From Parelaphostrongylus tenuis (Eukaryota > Nematoda > Chromadorea > Rhabditida > Metastrongylidae), in NCBI GenBank assembly GCA_019055375.1, contig JAHQIW010001263.1, positions 1 through 64,000 on the forward strand: a DNA stretch of 64,000 bases, in the 5' to 3' direction. The notes beneath the pieces were generated by a model. It made no database searches and had not been told where the DNA came from. It saw nothing but the letters and a program-made list of their open reading frames with translations. Numbering within the stretch: position 1 is the stretch's first letter; each line of letters starts with the position of its first letter. The translations under genes were made by a program, and so were the position numbers. Below, piece after piece: positions 11,655 through 23,900 of the stretch.

Positions 11655-12352
11655 ACCCAGGGTTGAGCAAAAAGTTCTGGAATAATTTTGAAAATTCCGC
11701 TTCTATGCGCAAATTAACAACGAAATAACTATAGCTAGTCTTCAAGGTATGAACCACCATTGTCCACGACTTTCTGCTTTCGTTCTGCAAGATTCTGAAT
11801 CGCTCGAAGTACCATTGAGGCTCCTTTGAAATGCGGAACTCTGGACATGCTTCCCCAACTTTATTGAAATGATCCAAATAGACGCCCATTCAAAAAGTAT
11901 TGTATTGACCGAAAGAGGCCATAATCATCGCATGGAGCAGCGTCTGGACTGTAGGACGGGATGCGGAGGAAAGACTCAGAATCCTGAGCGGCTTGCAAGT
12001 CACTTCACTTCCATCCGGAACCGATGGTCGGCCAGAACGAGGAATGTCTGTGAGATCAAAACTGCCTTCTTTGAATCGCTTAAATCGTTCAAACCATCTG
12101 CCCGCAGTCGATTTTGTCGCCGTACCAGCACCTTCACTCACCCTCATTAATGTCATCGACGGCTTTTAGACTCGTGGAACCGTTCGTTCGAAAATGGCGG
12201 ATCAACACGCGCGAGTCACTTGGTTCAGGAGGTATTTTGGGTAAGAAATTGATGAACTATATAAATTTATACAAAACTCTTGATAGGGAACGACACAAAG
12301 GTGTCAAAAAATGAAACTCTCAAAATTTCCCCGACCTTTTCGCTCAACCTTA
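11655..12352 (-). mobile_element. Deleted mariner element with terminal inverted repeats
   Basis: The left end GGTTGAGCAAAAAGTTCTGG (about 11660) pairs with the right end ACCTTTTCGCTCAACC (about 12349). The minus strand has the mariner helix-turn-helix segment RWFERFK...GSFDLTDIPRSGRPS (about 12090-12010) with frameshifts. The roughly 700-bp length against about 1.3 kb for a full element shows a large internal deletion. Confidence 0.7.
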
Positions 12353-12719
12353 TATAATGAGGAGTCGAAATTACCCAAACAAGAAGTGTGTATGTTAGTC
12401 TGCATGAAAGTAGAAGCATGACTAATCTTTTTTTTCTCATATAAAAAAGAATTTTTAATTTTGTGATTAGGGAACGCTTTTCAAAGTCGATATTTATCGT
12501 ACCACACAAATACATAGATCTTCTTTTCTTGACGACATGTTTGTCATATCTTGAGGCGACTTCTGGCAGAATTTGGTCTACTGACGTTTTTTCTTCTATG
12601 AACTCTCAAAAGAATTACGATCTGACTTTCAACGATGCAAATTTGAGAAGATTCAAAACCACTGCTGTTCTCTAACAGGTTCCAATTAACTTTTACTTTA
12701 CAGAGCGAGAGTTCAACCT

Positions 12720-13480
12720 AAGCCATCTGATCAATTAAGGGCATCTGTCCATCTGAAAGGGGGGATATTGGAGGAAATGATGCGTGCGGGTGTGGGTTGG
12801 GGTGTTCGTCATCCCGTGCGCGCGGGAAAAAACAAGACAAGAAGACAAGTCAGTGGGTGGGTGATCGGGCGGAATAGGGTGGGGTGGTCGATCTCTTGGC
12901 CATCTCTTTCAGATCATCGCGGCTGAGACTCTTCGAACAGCTGACTTTTCTTCGAGAGTTCTCGCCTATTGTCACATATCGTGAGCTGATCTCCGCTACG
13001 CGGCAATATTTGTATTCGAGAATTGGTCATCATAAACGTGAAACGCGTCGTTAACGAGAAGCCAAGCAAATAATGCTCACCGCAAATATTGTGTCGTTTC
13101 CAGAGCGAGGATCAGCGAGTGACGCGCTGACCACAATCGCTGTGATCTGGCGTCCACCACCAATATCAACTCACTCAACCTTCGATTCTCCTCATGCTTT
13201 CGTTCATGCGATTGCGTCTCGTCTACGATGGTGATAGACAAGCTAGGATAAGACTATCTAAAGCAGTTTATTTCTCTTTTTCGTAAGCCGTCGGGGGAAA
13301 TGTCAACAGTCGAAATGTGGACGACGATTCAGAAGATGTTCATTTCGTTTCGTCGTTGAGTAAAAGGCCCATCAGAGCAGAACAGCTCTGGTAGTTTTGG
13401 CGCGTTTCTCGACTCGTTGGTTGACTTGAGCGGTTTTTTTCAAATCGGTTATTCAGCGAAATCCGGCCAGAAATTGCTCC
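12720..13480. promoter_or_regulatory. GC-richer zone, possible promoter of the phosphatase-like gene
   Basis: Locally GC-rich against the AT-rich background, with G-rich strings (GTGCGGGTGTGGGTTGGGG, GTGGGTGGGTGATCGGGCGG), CGCGCGGGAAAA and an E-box CAGCTG. No ORF of note. It ends at the candidate first exon at 13481. No TATA or initiator could be identified with confidence. Confidence 0.3.
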
Positions 13481-13515
13481 ATGGAGGAAGAAGATGGCGA
13501 AAAAGGGGAACCGAA
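13481..13515 (+). CDS. Candidate first coding exon of the phosphatase-like gene
   Basis: ATG in the context CTCCATGG opens a short acidic peptide, MEEEDGEKGEP, ending with a GTCAGT donor at phase 2. That is the phase needed by the first confirmed downstream exon at 17937, so the join would read ...GEPK-LRRSSSCDSD. The donor lies exactly at the tail of an inserted tRNA-derived SINE, whose other copies share the string GTCAGTGCTGCTTATCC. A GC-rich stretch lies just upstream. The evidence is only phase, start context and position. Confidence 0.35.
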
Positions 13516-13690
13516 GTCAGTGCTGCTTATCCTGCCAGACAAGTCTGAGACCTGTCTGGTACCAATTCACCGATCCCGAAGGGGGATGGATGGCTTGGTG
13601 AGCCATGTGCGCTAGATCGAACCACTGACCTCGTGTGACCTCGTGTGCGATGCAGAGCCATCTAACCACTGCGCCACATGCGCTCCAAGA
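13504..13690 (-). repeat. tRNA-derived SINE, family 1
   Basis: The minus strand reads GCATGTGGCGCAGTGGTTAG (A box) and GGTTCGATCTAGCGC (B box), with the family body down to the GGATAAGCAGCACTGAC tail. Its tail provides the possible splice donor of the candidate exon at 13481-13515. Confidence 0.75.
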
Positions 13691-14754
13691 TGAACTTCAT
13701 AGGGGTAAAATGAGTTGAGGTTTTTTTTCTGCCTAATGTTCATTAGGCTAACTCTAGAATGATGGAAAATTCAAGCGCATCTCGAACTGTTTTTAGAAGG
13801 ACAGAAACCAGCTTACTTGAATTTTTTCTTTTTTTTTTCGAATTACATTTCGAATATTTCGGTTATTCTAATCGTTAAATTCTATAGTGAACAGATATAA
13901 AGGCCGATTAGAACAAATTTTACGGTCTAGGAGGGCTGGATTCCATAAGAAAGAAGAGTAGATCACAAACGAGAAAGCAGAGGGAGGAGATGAGAGGGAG
14001 GAGGGGGGGGGGGTATGAATGAGAATAGTGTTGTTCCCGTTGCCAGTGCCGCGAATGTGACGGGCGGCGGTCGAGGCCGAGAAAAGGGCGAATCGATCGA
14101 TGAGAGATCATTCGTCAGCGCGCCGAATGCCTGATTAGTATATGTGATCACCATTATCGATTTTTTGGGACGTTCATAATGATGGCCCTTGATCATCCGG
14201 ATTTCGATGTGGCGAAGGAAGGAAAAATTTCTAACTGGAAGACTTTGTGTAAAGTGGGGCGTTTTTTTGTGGCACGTAATGCTGTTGAGCCTGTCGTCCA
14301 TCCGTCCCAGTTGTTCGAGGAGGTGTCGAAAACGTCGACGTTCGGCTCAAAGTAGAAGTCGCTGGTGGGGTGTATCGATAAAACAAGAAAAAAAAAAGAT
14401 CAGCATTTAGTTGGGATATGAATACGAAGCAGCATGCAGTGTAGAACAGCGATGTTAACGCTTACTTCTATTTAGACAAAAGCGAATGACGAGATGTTTT
14501 CGTGGATCGATCAGCTGTAGATCAATTCGATCTACACGATCGATTGTTGGGTTTGTCTACCTTGCTTGCTAATGGATTGAGGCAAGTGCCTGGATACGGT
14601 AACATTTTAACGGCCAGGCCTGATCTTACGAAATGTGTGGGCCTCAGTAGAATTTCTACTTAACTGGCACTTTTCCAGTCGAAAAAGTATTTCTTTTATA
14701 TTCTGGTGTTTTACTGCATTTTTCGCGGTGTTATAGTACTTCATGTATAGCTAA

Positions 14755-14935
14755 GAGAATTGAGTGTATGAGCAAAAATACAACCGCAACAGCCGGGAGT
14801 AGGACGCGCCTTCCATCCGTACCGCACACGCGTGCTACCACTACACCACAGAGGTGCATTGGCGTCCCCGGTGTGAGTGAAACGCGGGTTCGACTCCGCT
14901 GAGGTCGCATTTTTGCTCACCATTCAGTTCTGTCA
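14755..14935. repeat. Head-to-head tRNA-derived SINE pair, family 2 (compact)
   Basis: The left half is inverted: GAGCAAAAATAC, then GCGTGCTACCACTACACCAC, which is the inverse of a GTGGTGTAGTGGTAGCACGC A box. The right half is direct: GAAACGCGGGTTCGACTCCG (B box), then GAGGTCGCATTTTTGCTCACC. The outer ends are inverse copies, so the unit folds on itself. Confidence 0.7.
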
Positions 14936-15222
14936 TGTTTCTGTTTTCTTTGTGAGGGCTCAAGGTAGTGTCAGGAGTTACCCGCTCATTTAAAGCTTAG
15001 GCCGCGCTAGGTTTGAGTATCTCTTTTTTGGATTTGATGGAGAACGTTTCGGCGGCCACTTTACTTCTATAGAATCTCTGGAAAAGTTTGTGGACTGCTT
15101 ACCGTGTTGATGAAAGTCTGTTGTCATCGCAAAGGTCGCTTCATCTGTAAGAATTCACACGCCGCTTTGTCAGGTGTAGGACTACCTTAGTCCTACGTCT
15201 ATGATGACGTTCGAACCCGTTT

Positions 15223-15375
15223 CCTGTCTGGGTAGCAATGCGCACCATCACGCATCAGCTGACATCTTCAATCGATTCGATCTCACAGCCTCAGCCAAAG
15301 GTTCTCGGGTTATGAGATCAAATCGATTAAAGATGTCAGCTGATACGTGATGGTGCGCATTGTTACGCAGACAGG
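15223..15375. repeat. 63-bp inverted repeat (hairpin)
   Basis: Arms 15223-15285 and 15313-15375 start CCTGTCTG and match at roughly 90 percent, with a 27-nt loop. Both arms carry CAGCTGACATCTT and GCGCACCATCACG. No coding content. Confidence 0.85.
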
Positions 15376-15399
15376 ATAATCGATCTGAGACAGGGGGTA

Positions 15400-16900
15400 C
15401 CATATGATTGATCAATTCTGTTCAAAAACTCTCGCCTTTTGTTCAATCTCGGATTCTTGTATTTCATCCGGAGATCCTCTAGGGTTTTCCGCACTGACGT
15501 TTCTAACTCGTGCCCCAGGATTCTACCTACCATCTCACAGTCGTCACTGGTATGCCTTTCTGTCTTGTGTATAATTAGAGGTGTGCTTGTTCCTCTTAAT
15601 GATTTCCGTGTCGGTGTGTTTTTATGTGGACATAGGTGGTCTGCTCATTTCGCCTTTGCATTCATCACCTTTATGTACCCCTGCTAGAATGGTCCTGGAT
15701 CTTCGTCAAATGCGATCGCCAGCTGCTCTGTAGATCGAGGAGAGGTTGGCTGCTGCCTTAATACTAGACAGCTTCCAAAATTGTGGCAACTTCTACTCTA
15801 CTAACTGAGCTTTGGAGAGAGATGATGTATTCATTCCCATTCTTTGTAACTTTTACAGGTAGTGGTACATACTGCTGGACAACGCTTTGACAACCAGTGG
15901 CCCTTTTATCACAAAAATTGGCCATTTACGCGAGATTTCTCAGGACTCATGAGATTTTTTTTTTCGATAGTATTTCACACGAAATCGGATTCAGATGTAT
16001 CTCGCATTTGATGTTATGCGTTTTGCAAAGAGATGAGAACTAAGGCGAAAAGACAGTCTACTAGCGGGGCAAAAATCTATTCAAAGGGATCTTGGCATGG
16101 TCCACTCTCTGAAGGATGAGCCGTCCATTCGACTTCAACAACTCCTTGGGGAGTGGCGTTTACCGTTTTCGGTCCCTGAATATCTAGAGGCCTCCTCCGC
16201 TGCATAGAGCTTTTCCATTAGACTTACAGTAGATGTTCGTTAGCTTGAAAAACGACAATTTCAATACTGTGCTTGGTTTGCAAGAAACCATCGTAGTACG
16301 CTGTTACAGCGAGAACAGGTCACGTTTCACCCTTGATTTACTTTGTTTCCTCGGCTAGCGTCTATGGATGATTGTTCCCGAGATTGTCAGTAGTCATTCG
16401 ATAATCCAAATTTTAAAGATTCGAAGTCTTAATATGGTTTTCACGAAGGTCTTTGTATGCACTATGAAAGCGAAAAGAAGATTGCGTTTCACAGCCCGCA
16501 TAGCTAGCCTTTCGCTTTAACTTCGCTGCGGGATGATTGATAACATAAAGAAAAGTAGGAAGCTGATATCCACCAACCATATCCATATCCACTAATATTC
16601 ACTGATATCCTCCATAGAGTCGTAGGAAAACGTTGATATTTCTGACACTAGTATTGTAGTCACCCACAATCGGGAGTAACATTAATCGCTTCTCTCGACA
16701 CAATCGTTTGACCTAATCTGCTAAAAGAGCGTTTGGTCAGAGAACTCTTGGGAAGTTTGTTGAGTCCACTAGCTGATGCACCTTCTGTGAAGATAGAATA
16801 AACATGTATGCTCCGAAAACCTGAGCCTTTCATGACCACGCGCATCCAAATTTATGCGTAACGCTACGTTCTGTACCGTATCGCTGCAAAAAGCCATTCT
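15400..16900. other. No gene recognised
   Basis: Intron or intergenic sequence between the candidate exon at 13.5 kb and the confirmed exons from 17.9 kb. One TTG-started open frame (15439-15687) has no splice sites or family resemblance. Confidence 0.4.
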
Positions 16901-16929
16901 AGGACGGTGGAATGGAATTAAAAAGGTTA

Positions 16930-17225
16930 TCAAATAAGGCTTTCGGTGTTGATCAATCCCTGAGGAATGCGCCGTGCATTCGTCTTCAATTTTTATCTTC
17001 ATTTGAGTTGATTGAACGCATATCTGGCCTTAACAATGGCCCGCCTTGGCCTCCCTCTGTATTGAATTAGTGCCGCTTATCCTTCCAGACAAGTCTGCGG
17101 TCAGTATCTTGCCAATTCACCAACCACGGGATCGATGGCTTGGTGAGCCATGAGAGCAAGATCAAACCATCGGCCTTGTGTGCGACGCGGAGCACCTCTA
17201 TAATCACTGCTCAACATGTGCTCCT
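16930..17225 (-). repeat. tRNA-derived SINE, family 1
   Basis: The minus strand carries GAGCACATGTTGAGCAGTGA (A-box remnant), GGTTTGATC (B box), CTCACCAAGCCATCGAT, and the long tail back to GGATTGATCAACACC. Confidence 0.7.
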
Positions 17226-17489
17226 GGGATGGAACGGCATTAGTGTACATAAAATGATGGGAATGGATGCAGAAGTGCACTTCAGCTAACATACCCCATT
17301 AATTTCAGGCTGTCTTCGGATTTCGCTTCCCTTGTTTTCGCTTTTATTTTCAAATCGAAGTCCTATCTCTAGTAGAGAATCGACTGAGCAGTAGGATTTT
17401 CCTCGCAGAATGCGGTGCTGTTGTTGATGTTCAGTGCACCTGAGTCTATGGTTTACGAACTAGGCAGCTTGAAACAAATGGTCAGAGGA

Positions 17490-17790
17490 TAAACGATGGA
17501 GTTTTTAGTGTTGATCAAACTTCGAAGGATGCCCTAAGCATTCGGTCATGTCTAGCATCGTTTGAGTTAATTGAATGCGAAGGTCGCTTTTACAATGACT
17601 CACTGTCGCTTTCCGATGTGTCATGTTAGTGCTCCTATGCTACCGGATAAGTATGGTACCAATTTACTGACCCCAGAGGGATGGAAGGCTTAATAAGTCT
17701 TGAGAACGGGATTAAACCATTGACCATCGATTAATCGGACACATATGTGTTGCAGAACACCTCTAACCATTGCGCTATACTTGCTCAAGC
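17490..17790 (-). repeat. tRNA-derived SINE, family 1, diverged
   Basis: The order of family blocks is kept (GTTGATCAAAC tail, TTAGTGCTCCTATGC, CAGAGGGATGG, ATTGCGCTATACTTGC head), but point changes are frequent. It ends about 150 bp before the first confirmed exon of the phosphatase-like gene. Confidence 0.6.
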
Positions 17791-17936
17791 CAAGAGCTAA
17801 ATTTTGAAAAATGGGATGTGCCCTATGAGCGCCGCTTAAAAGCTCATCAACTCTGAGAAGTATCGGAAAGACTTAAAAAACACCTTATCGTCTCTTTCTG
17901 ATTTCACTTGGGGTTAATCGCTCCATACTAGTTTAG

Positions 17937-20900
17937 GTTGAGGCGGTCTTCTTCGTGTGATAGCGACGTTGAGATTCCTAGAGGTGTACCAGATTTTACT
18001 CATGGAATTAACAGAAAGGTGATTCTGTCCCTCTTCAAAAGCCAATCTGAGATAAATGTCGCAAATTCTGTTTTCATTCAGGACTTTTCTCAACTAATCT
18101 CTTCATTTTATCACGACTCCAAAGACGCCACGTATGTCAATGAAACGCAGCGTCACTTCAGAGTATTTCTGTTGAATGTTCATTTTCCTAATATATTCCC
18201 ACCTAAACAGTTATCTTCTTTCACCACAGGAGAAACGAATGAAGCTTTTTGCTGCACGCACTGCAATAGATCTTCATCCTAAGCTCATATTAAGTACAAG
18301 AGAGAAACTATGTAAGGAACGATATGCTCCAACGGTAAGCGCTTCAAGTGTTTTTAAAGTTTCATGTGAAACTAGTCATTTTAACCCTTTCGAGACCGTG
18401 GACCCACGGCCTCTGCTTTTCTAGCTGGCAATTCTGGGCGGTGTGCTTCACCTGCTTTGCATCTCTGACCCCCAGGGTGCCATTATTAGATGAAGCAGCC
18501 AGCATTGTAAGACGGTCACCGTTAGACGCTTCCCACGGCGGAATCGAGACGCACGGGAGGTGGAGCGGACCGTCCAAGGTTGCTAGTTGAAAATAGAGAG
18601 GCCCTGGATCCACGATCCCCAGAAGGTTAACTTTATTCCTCCGTATTTTTCAGAACCCCAGTAATGAATCGCCTGGTGTGTTATCGTTACATGCAGCACA
18701 AATACTCGAAACTAATAGAGTAGGTAGTCTGTTTTCCTTTTTGCTTTCCTTTTTGTCGAAAATTTTCCCAATACTCTTTTCACCTAATTTAGGATACTGT
18801 TGCCGAATCCATTCCTGGTATGTTTACTTTTATCCATTATCTCTCTAAAGACCCTATCTACCAACTAATTAATATTTATTGAGTACCCGTGTCTGATGCG
18901 CGAATGCGTGAACTTGTTGTACAATGCCGAAATGACCCGGAACTTATGCAGAGTCTGCTTTATGACTCGAGGTAAGCCGAATAGTTCGACAGTATGCGTG
19001 TGCCGAAGCAACCGGAAGAGAATTCTTCTCACAGAGCAACACATGTGAATTATACCATATCTGAGTCTTATATAAAGAACGGCCATAAGATGTACAGAAG
19101 TCTCGACTTCTTTGGCGGGAGTGAACCTGAATTCAACACAGTCATGTCGGGAGCGATGGCCATGGAGGTGTCATGGTAGCACTCTTCCCTCTATGGTTGA
19201 AGTGCGGGCTCAATTCCTTCCTCCCAGAGCTCCAAAAGTTTTGTTTATCACTTCGCCTGCTTCGATGTGTAATGGTAACATCATGAAATTGCTCTGAGAG
19301 CGATAAAATATGGATTCTAGTATACCATAAAGGTGGCCGAGTGCCTATTGTTGCTCGGCGCGGAATTGATTCCTCGCAACCACTCTTCGTCGGTCAATAA
19401 AGCCTATGGGATGCCCCAGCTTGGCAATTCTTGAGCTTGTAGGAGATGCACTCATCCAGTATTCTACGACTTCTGCGATGGAGACGAATCCTCAATTACA
19501 GGCGTTGGACGCGAGCAGACGAATCGTGTGCTAGAGGTATTAGGATACGAATCACTTGTATCACCTGTTGTCCCGTTGATCGTCGAGTGACTCGAGCGGG
19601 TACCAGCAATTCTTCCATTTTTCCCTATCGCGTGCAAAAGTAGCCCAGTTGAAAATTCTACAATGTGGGTCAATCAAGATGATGAGGAGTAGAATAAACC
19701 TCGTGTTTAATGGGGTTGGGGCACAACAGCGCATATTGTCGGTGTTCTACTGTAGAACTATCTGAAACATTAGTAAGATTGAAATCAGACGTAAAAACTT
19801 GCACCTTCTTGAAGACTGCATCCAGAGATTTCTAACAAGTAGCAGTTGACTTGATGACGACTGTAAGTTTTGAACACATTCAAAAAAGCAATTTTTTGAA
19901 CATCTTTCCGGAGCACTTTACATCCGGTGAATACAAGACAGCTGGTATCGCTGTTACTGACAGGTCGCCGACTGTTCAGGTATGATAATAAGTGGAAGAG
20001 CTGCTACACCGACGTCTTCCTTGTAGACAAAGGCAGAAAAACTGCTAAGCCAAAGAATCGGCAAGGTTGGGTTGTACCTCTAAAAAATATCTGCGATAAG
20101 GTAAAGGTTTTTTAAATTCTTTGATAGAAATATTTTCAAAACGTTAAACGTTTTTATTCAACATTTATAAACCCAATCCAAGAGTGAAAAATGTCTCATC
20201 CAGCAGTGATGAGTGATGTGCAAAACTTTCGTCCCCAAACGGCAGTTGAGCCGGCGTTTCCCTCTTTGCCAGCGACGCGTGCTAGCAGTACACCACCGAG
20301 CCTTAATTCTGCTACCACTCTTTCTCCATTGTAAGGCATCACAGCTGTCAGCAACTAACCGTCAACAGACTTGGTGCCTTATGTCGAAAAAAGAGTGGTT
20401 GCTGAGAGATGGTCCTGGTGATACAGTGGTTGCACGCTCCCTGTTGTCATGGGTGAGTTGCTGGCTCAGCTCCCGCTGGTGTCGTAGGCTTCGCCTGTGA
20501 TTTAGCATCGCTGGATATGATAATGTAGCATCAAACACTGCTTCACGAGGGTTGAAAAGAAAAAAAATCTAGCAGAATATGTATTTTGTCTCAGATAGTT
20601 TCATTGGTTGAGGTTGGATTGTCGTCGAAGTTCTTCACCGCTAATCGGAAGGTAACTCTCCAAGAGGCTCGAGCACAGGTTCTAAAATCTCGCTTAGAAA
20701 TGAGTAGTGAGCCAAGCGCTTGGCTAATGGAGTACGATCCTCTGGCAACAAAGTGAGAGAGCATTTTATTTCCTGTGGTGTTATCATTACATCATATCAT
20801 CTCCAGCTGAATATGTTTCCTACAGAAACCTCGATTTGATGTCGTATATCGGCATTGAGTTCGATCCACGAGCTCTACAATCTCGACTTGCGCTCTTCAA

Positions 20901-23900
20901 CGAACAAATATATTCGGATCGTGATCGAGTTCGCGTCTCCGTAAAGTGTGCGCTTTGGTTCTCTTCTCTGTGGAAAATATTTTCTTTTTTCTTTGCAAAA
21001 GCGTTCAACGTCTTCCAAATTTATGCTTGACATCAGCTAATTCAGATCACAATCATACACATATGGGCAAGCTGATGTTTGGTCCAAGCAAAAAGCAGAA
21101 ATTCATCTGCAGCATCACCGGAGGCATGGAGAGAAGGTGGATGATGACACCTTTTGAATTGCTTTTGTTTGTTTGGAATGAAAACTATTTCAAGAGAATG
21201 GACGAATCAGCAATGGTCCGTACTATTCATCCGTTTAGGTTCGAGATTCTGGACAATCAGGTGAATCACTTACCGTTCACTCATGAGGCATTTGATCAAA
21301 ATCTGGACAAGTGTCGGAATTATAGTAAGCTCTTGTGATTTTTTATGTTTAAAACTTTCGGGGCCGTGGACCCACGTGCTCTGCATCTCTAACCTCTAGC
21401 GTGGGAACGTCCTGAATATACTATTGTGTTATTTCAAATGTATTGTTATTTTCCTGTGTTATATTGTGTGTAAATATTATGTTGTTTGAGTAGAAAAATA
21501 ACAACAGTAATGCGATTGAAATAATACAGTAGTACATTCAATGCGTTACCAGAACAAGGGTTACAGATGCAGAGGAGGTGGGTCCACGATCCTAAAAAGG
21601 CTAACCACTGCCTCAGACCCACCTACTGATGGTGACTAGTGAACATTTTTACACTCATATTATGGACATTAGAGGTTTCTGAATGAATATGTGGTTCTAC
21701 AGTGACTGGCGGTGGTCTAACAATGTTTTGAGACCGTTGCTATTTTCCAAGATAGGTCTGGTGAAAATTTTCCGATTTCGGAGGGATAGAATACTTGTTG
21801 GACCTGTATAGAACCATCGGCCATGTGTCCTTTGCACAACACCTCTAAACATTACACCACACGTGCCTCCGTACTGAGTAAAATGCACGGAGCTCCGTAT
21901 GCATGGAGCTACCTTCAGTGGATTGATCAATGGCAAGGGCTAAATCCTTCTATTATCCTTTCTTGAAAGTGTTTCAAAATGATGATGAGTGATAGGCAAA
22001 ATTCCCTTAACCTCAGGCGGGAATAGAACCCACAGCTCACCCTATCCATGGCTGTGTTCAGAGCAGGAGCCTCGGTGGTGGGAGTGGTTAGAAGTCGGCT
22101 CTGGAAAGAATGAGATGCGTCTTTGAATCCCGTCTGAGTTTAGAAATTTTGCATATCATTCTACATTCTCGGATACATGTATATATATGTAAATATTTAT
22201 ATATATACACGCATATATTTTCACACAGATATGCATATATCTGCACATATATACATATATATGCATGTCTACATGTATATATATATATATTTATACATAT
22301 ATGTATATGTATATATATATTTTTACACCATACCACTTCTAAAAGCGGTTGAAAAAAATCTTCATGGACCGGACTTTGGACTCACCCATCTCCCTTTCAT
22401 CTCTAACCCCAGCGTAGGAACTTATTGGATGTGTTATTGTGTTATTTCAATCTATTATTGTTCTTATTTTCCTATGTTACGTTACATGTAAATATATTAT
22501 GCTATTATAAGTAGGAAAATAGCAACAAAAAAAAACAGTTGAAATGTATATCTAATAGAATTGAGTGGTGAGCAAAAATACGACTTCAGGCGGGAGTCGA
22601 ACCCGCATATCATCCATACCGAGGACGCGTGCCAGCACTACACACCGAGGCACATTCGCACCACCACTTTCATTCCTCAGCATCTCTATGTTAGCTTTCA
22701 GCCACCAACCTTTAACAAGTTTGGTCGGGTATGCTATCGCTTAAACACAGTTGAGCTGACAGCTATTCTGATAGATAGTACTCGATCACTAATGTTTTTA
22801 CCGCATTTTTCGCAGCTAACATTGAACAGTGAGTGGGAGTGCGAATATGCCTCGGTGTGTAGTGCTGGCATGCGTCCCCGCTACGAATGAAACGCGGGTT
22901 TGACTCCCGTCTGAGGTCGTATTTTTGCTCACCAAGCAGTTCTCTTAGGTCTATATGAAACATCATAAAACGCGAAAAATGCAAAAAAAACATTAGAGTT
23001 TTCGACCATCGAAATAATAAATAAGATTGTTCAAGTAAAAGGGACAATGAAAATTTGGAAAAGAAAATGGAAATCTGTTTTTTTTTTGCACCGGATTATT
23101 TATCGTGATTAGTTCGAATGGAGTAATCCGTACTTTTAACATCTGTCAAACTCACTGTGCTCGTTGTGTTGGTTCTCTGTGCGAAATCGTTTATGTAGTA
23201 TACATATTATTTGCACAGAGAGAATCGTAGAGCCTACGTTCGATAATGTAGAGTGATATAGCAAGACTTTGAATTTCGGACGGAACTCGAAGCTCCCTTC
23301 ACCCCTTCTGGGCGCGCGTGCTAACCAATTGCACTAACGGAGCTCTCTTTCTACTATCACTCTCCTGCGATACAAGTGTATTCCTGTGTCAGCGATCAGT
23401 CGTCAGTGGTTTGGCTTAGTAAACAAATACTGACATTTGACCTACTTACGCTGACAGTCATCAAGTACCCGTACCCTACAGTTCCGTAGGTGAGAACAGT
23501 AAAATTTTTGCAGTATAAAAAAGGACGGACATACACGCGCGCTTCTTCACAATAAAATGATTTTTTAGGTTTTTGCAATTTTTTCTAAAATGAGGAAAAT
23601 TCAAAGTTGGTAGATCAATAGAATTGCTAAAGATTACTAAAATTACTATTATGTACTATTTTCCAACACGCCACTCATGTCTATGGAAATTTAGGGTAAT
23701 CAACAAAAATTCTCTTTTTAAACCGTTTTAGCAATGATATCGTGTTATAAGTACGTTATATATATATATGTATATATATATATGTATATATATATTCGTT
23801 AATGTTGAGTGGTATACAAAATTTGAATCTCAAAGCAGAAGCCCCGATAGTGCAAAAGGTTAGAGCGAGCCCTCGGAAAAGTTGAAACACGGGTTCGATT

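Noticed and set aside
13963..14301. 112-codon Pro/Ser-rich frame on the minus strand
   Set aside because: Overlaps a polypurine/poly-G tract that produces long frames by composition; no splice sites or known domain.
19140..19700. Open frames and tRNA-like strings in the intron before 19914
   Set aside because: The string CACTCGAGTCACTCGACGATCAACGGGAC also occurs, diverged, near 44940, so this is repeat DNA and not an exon.
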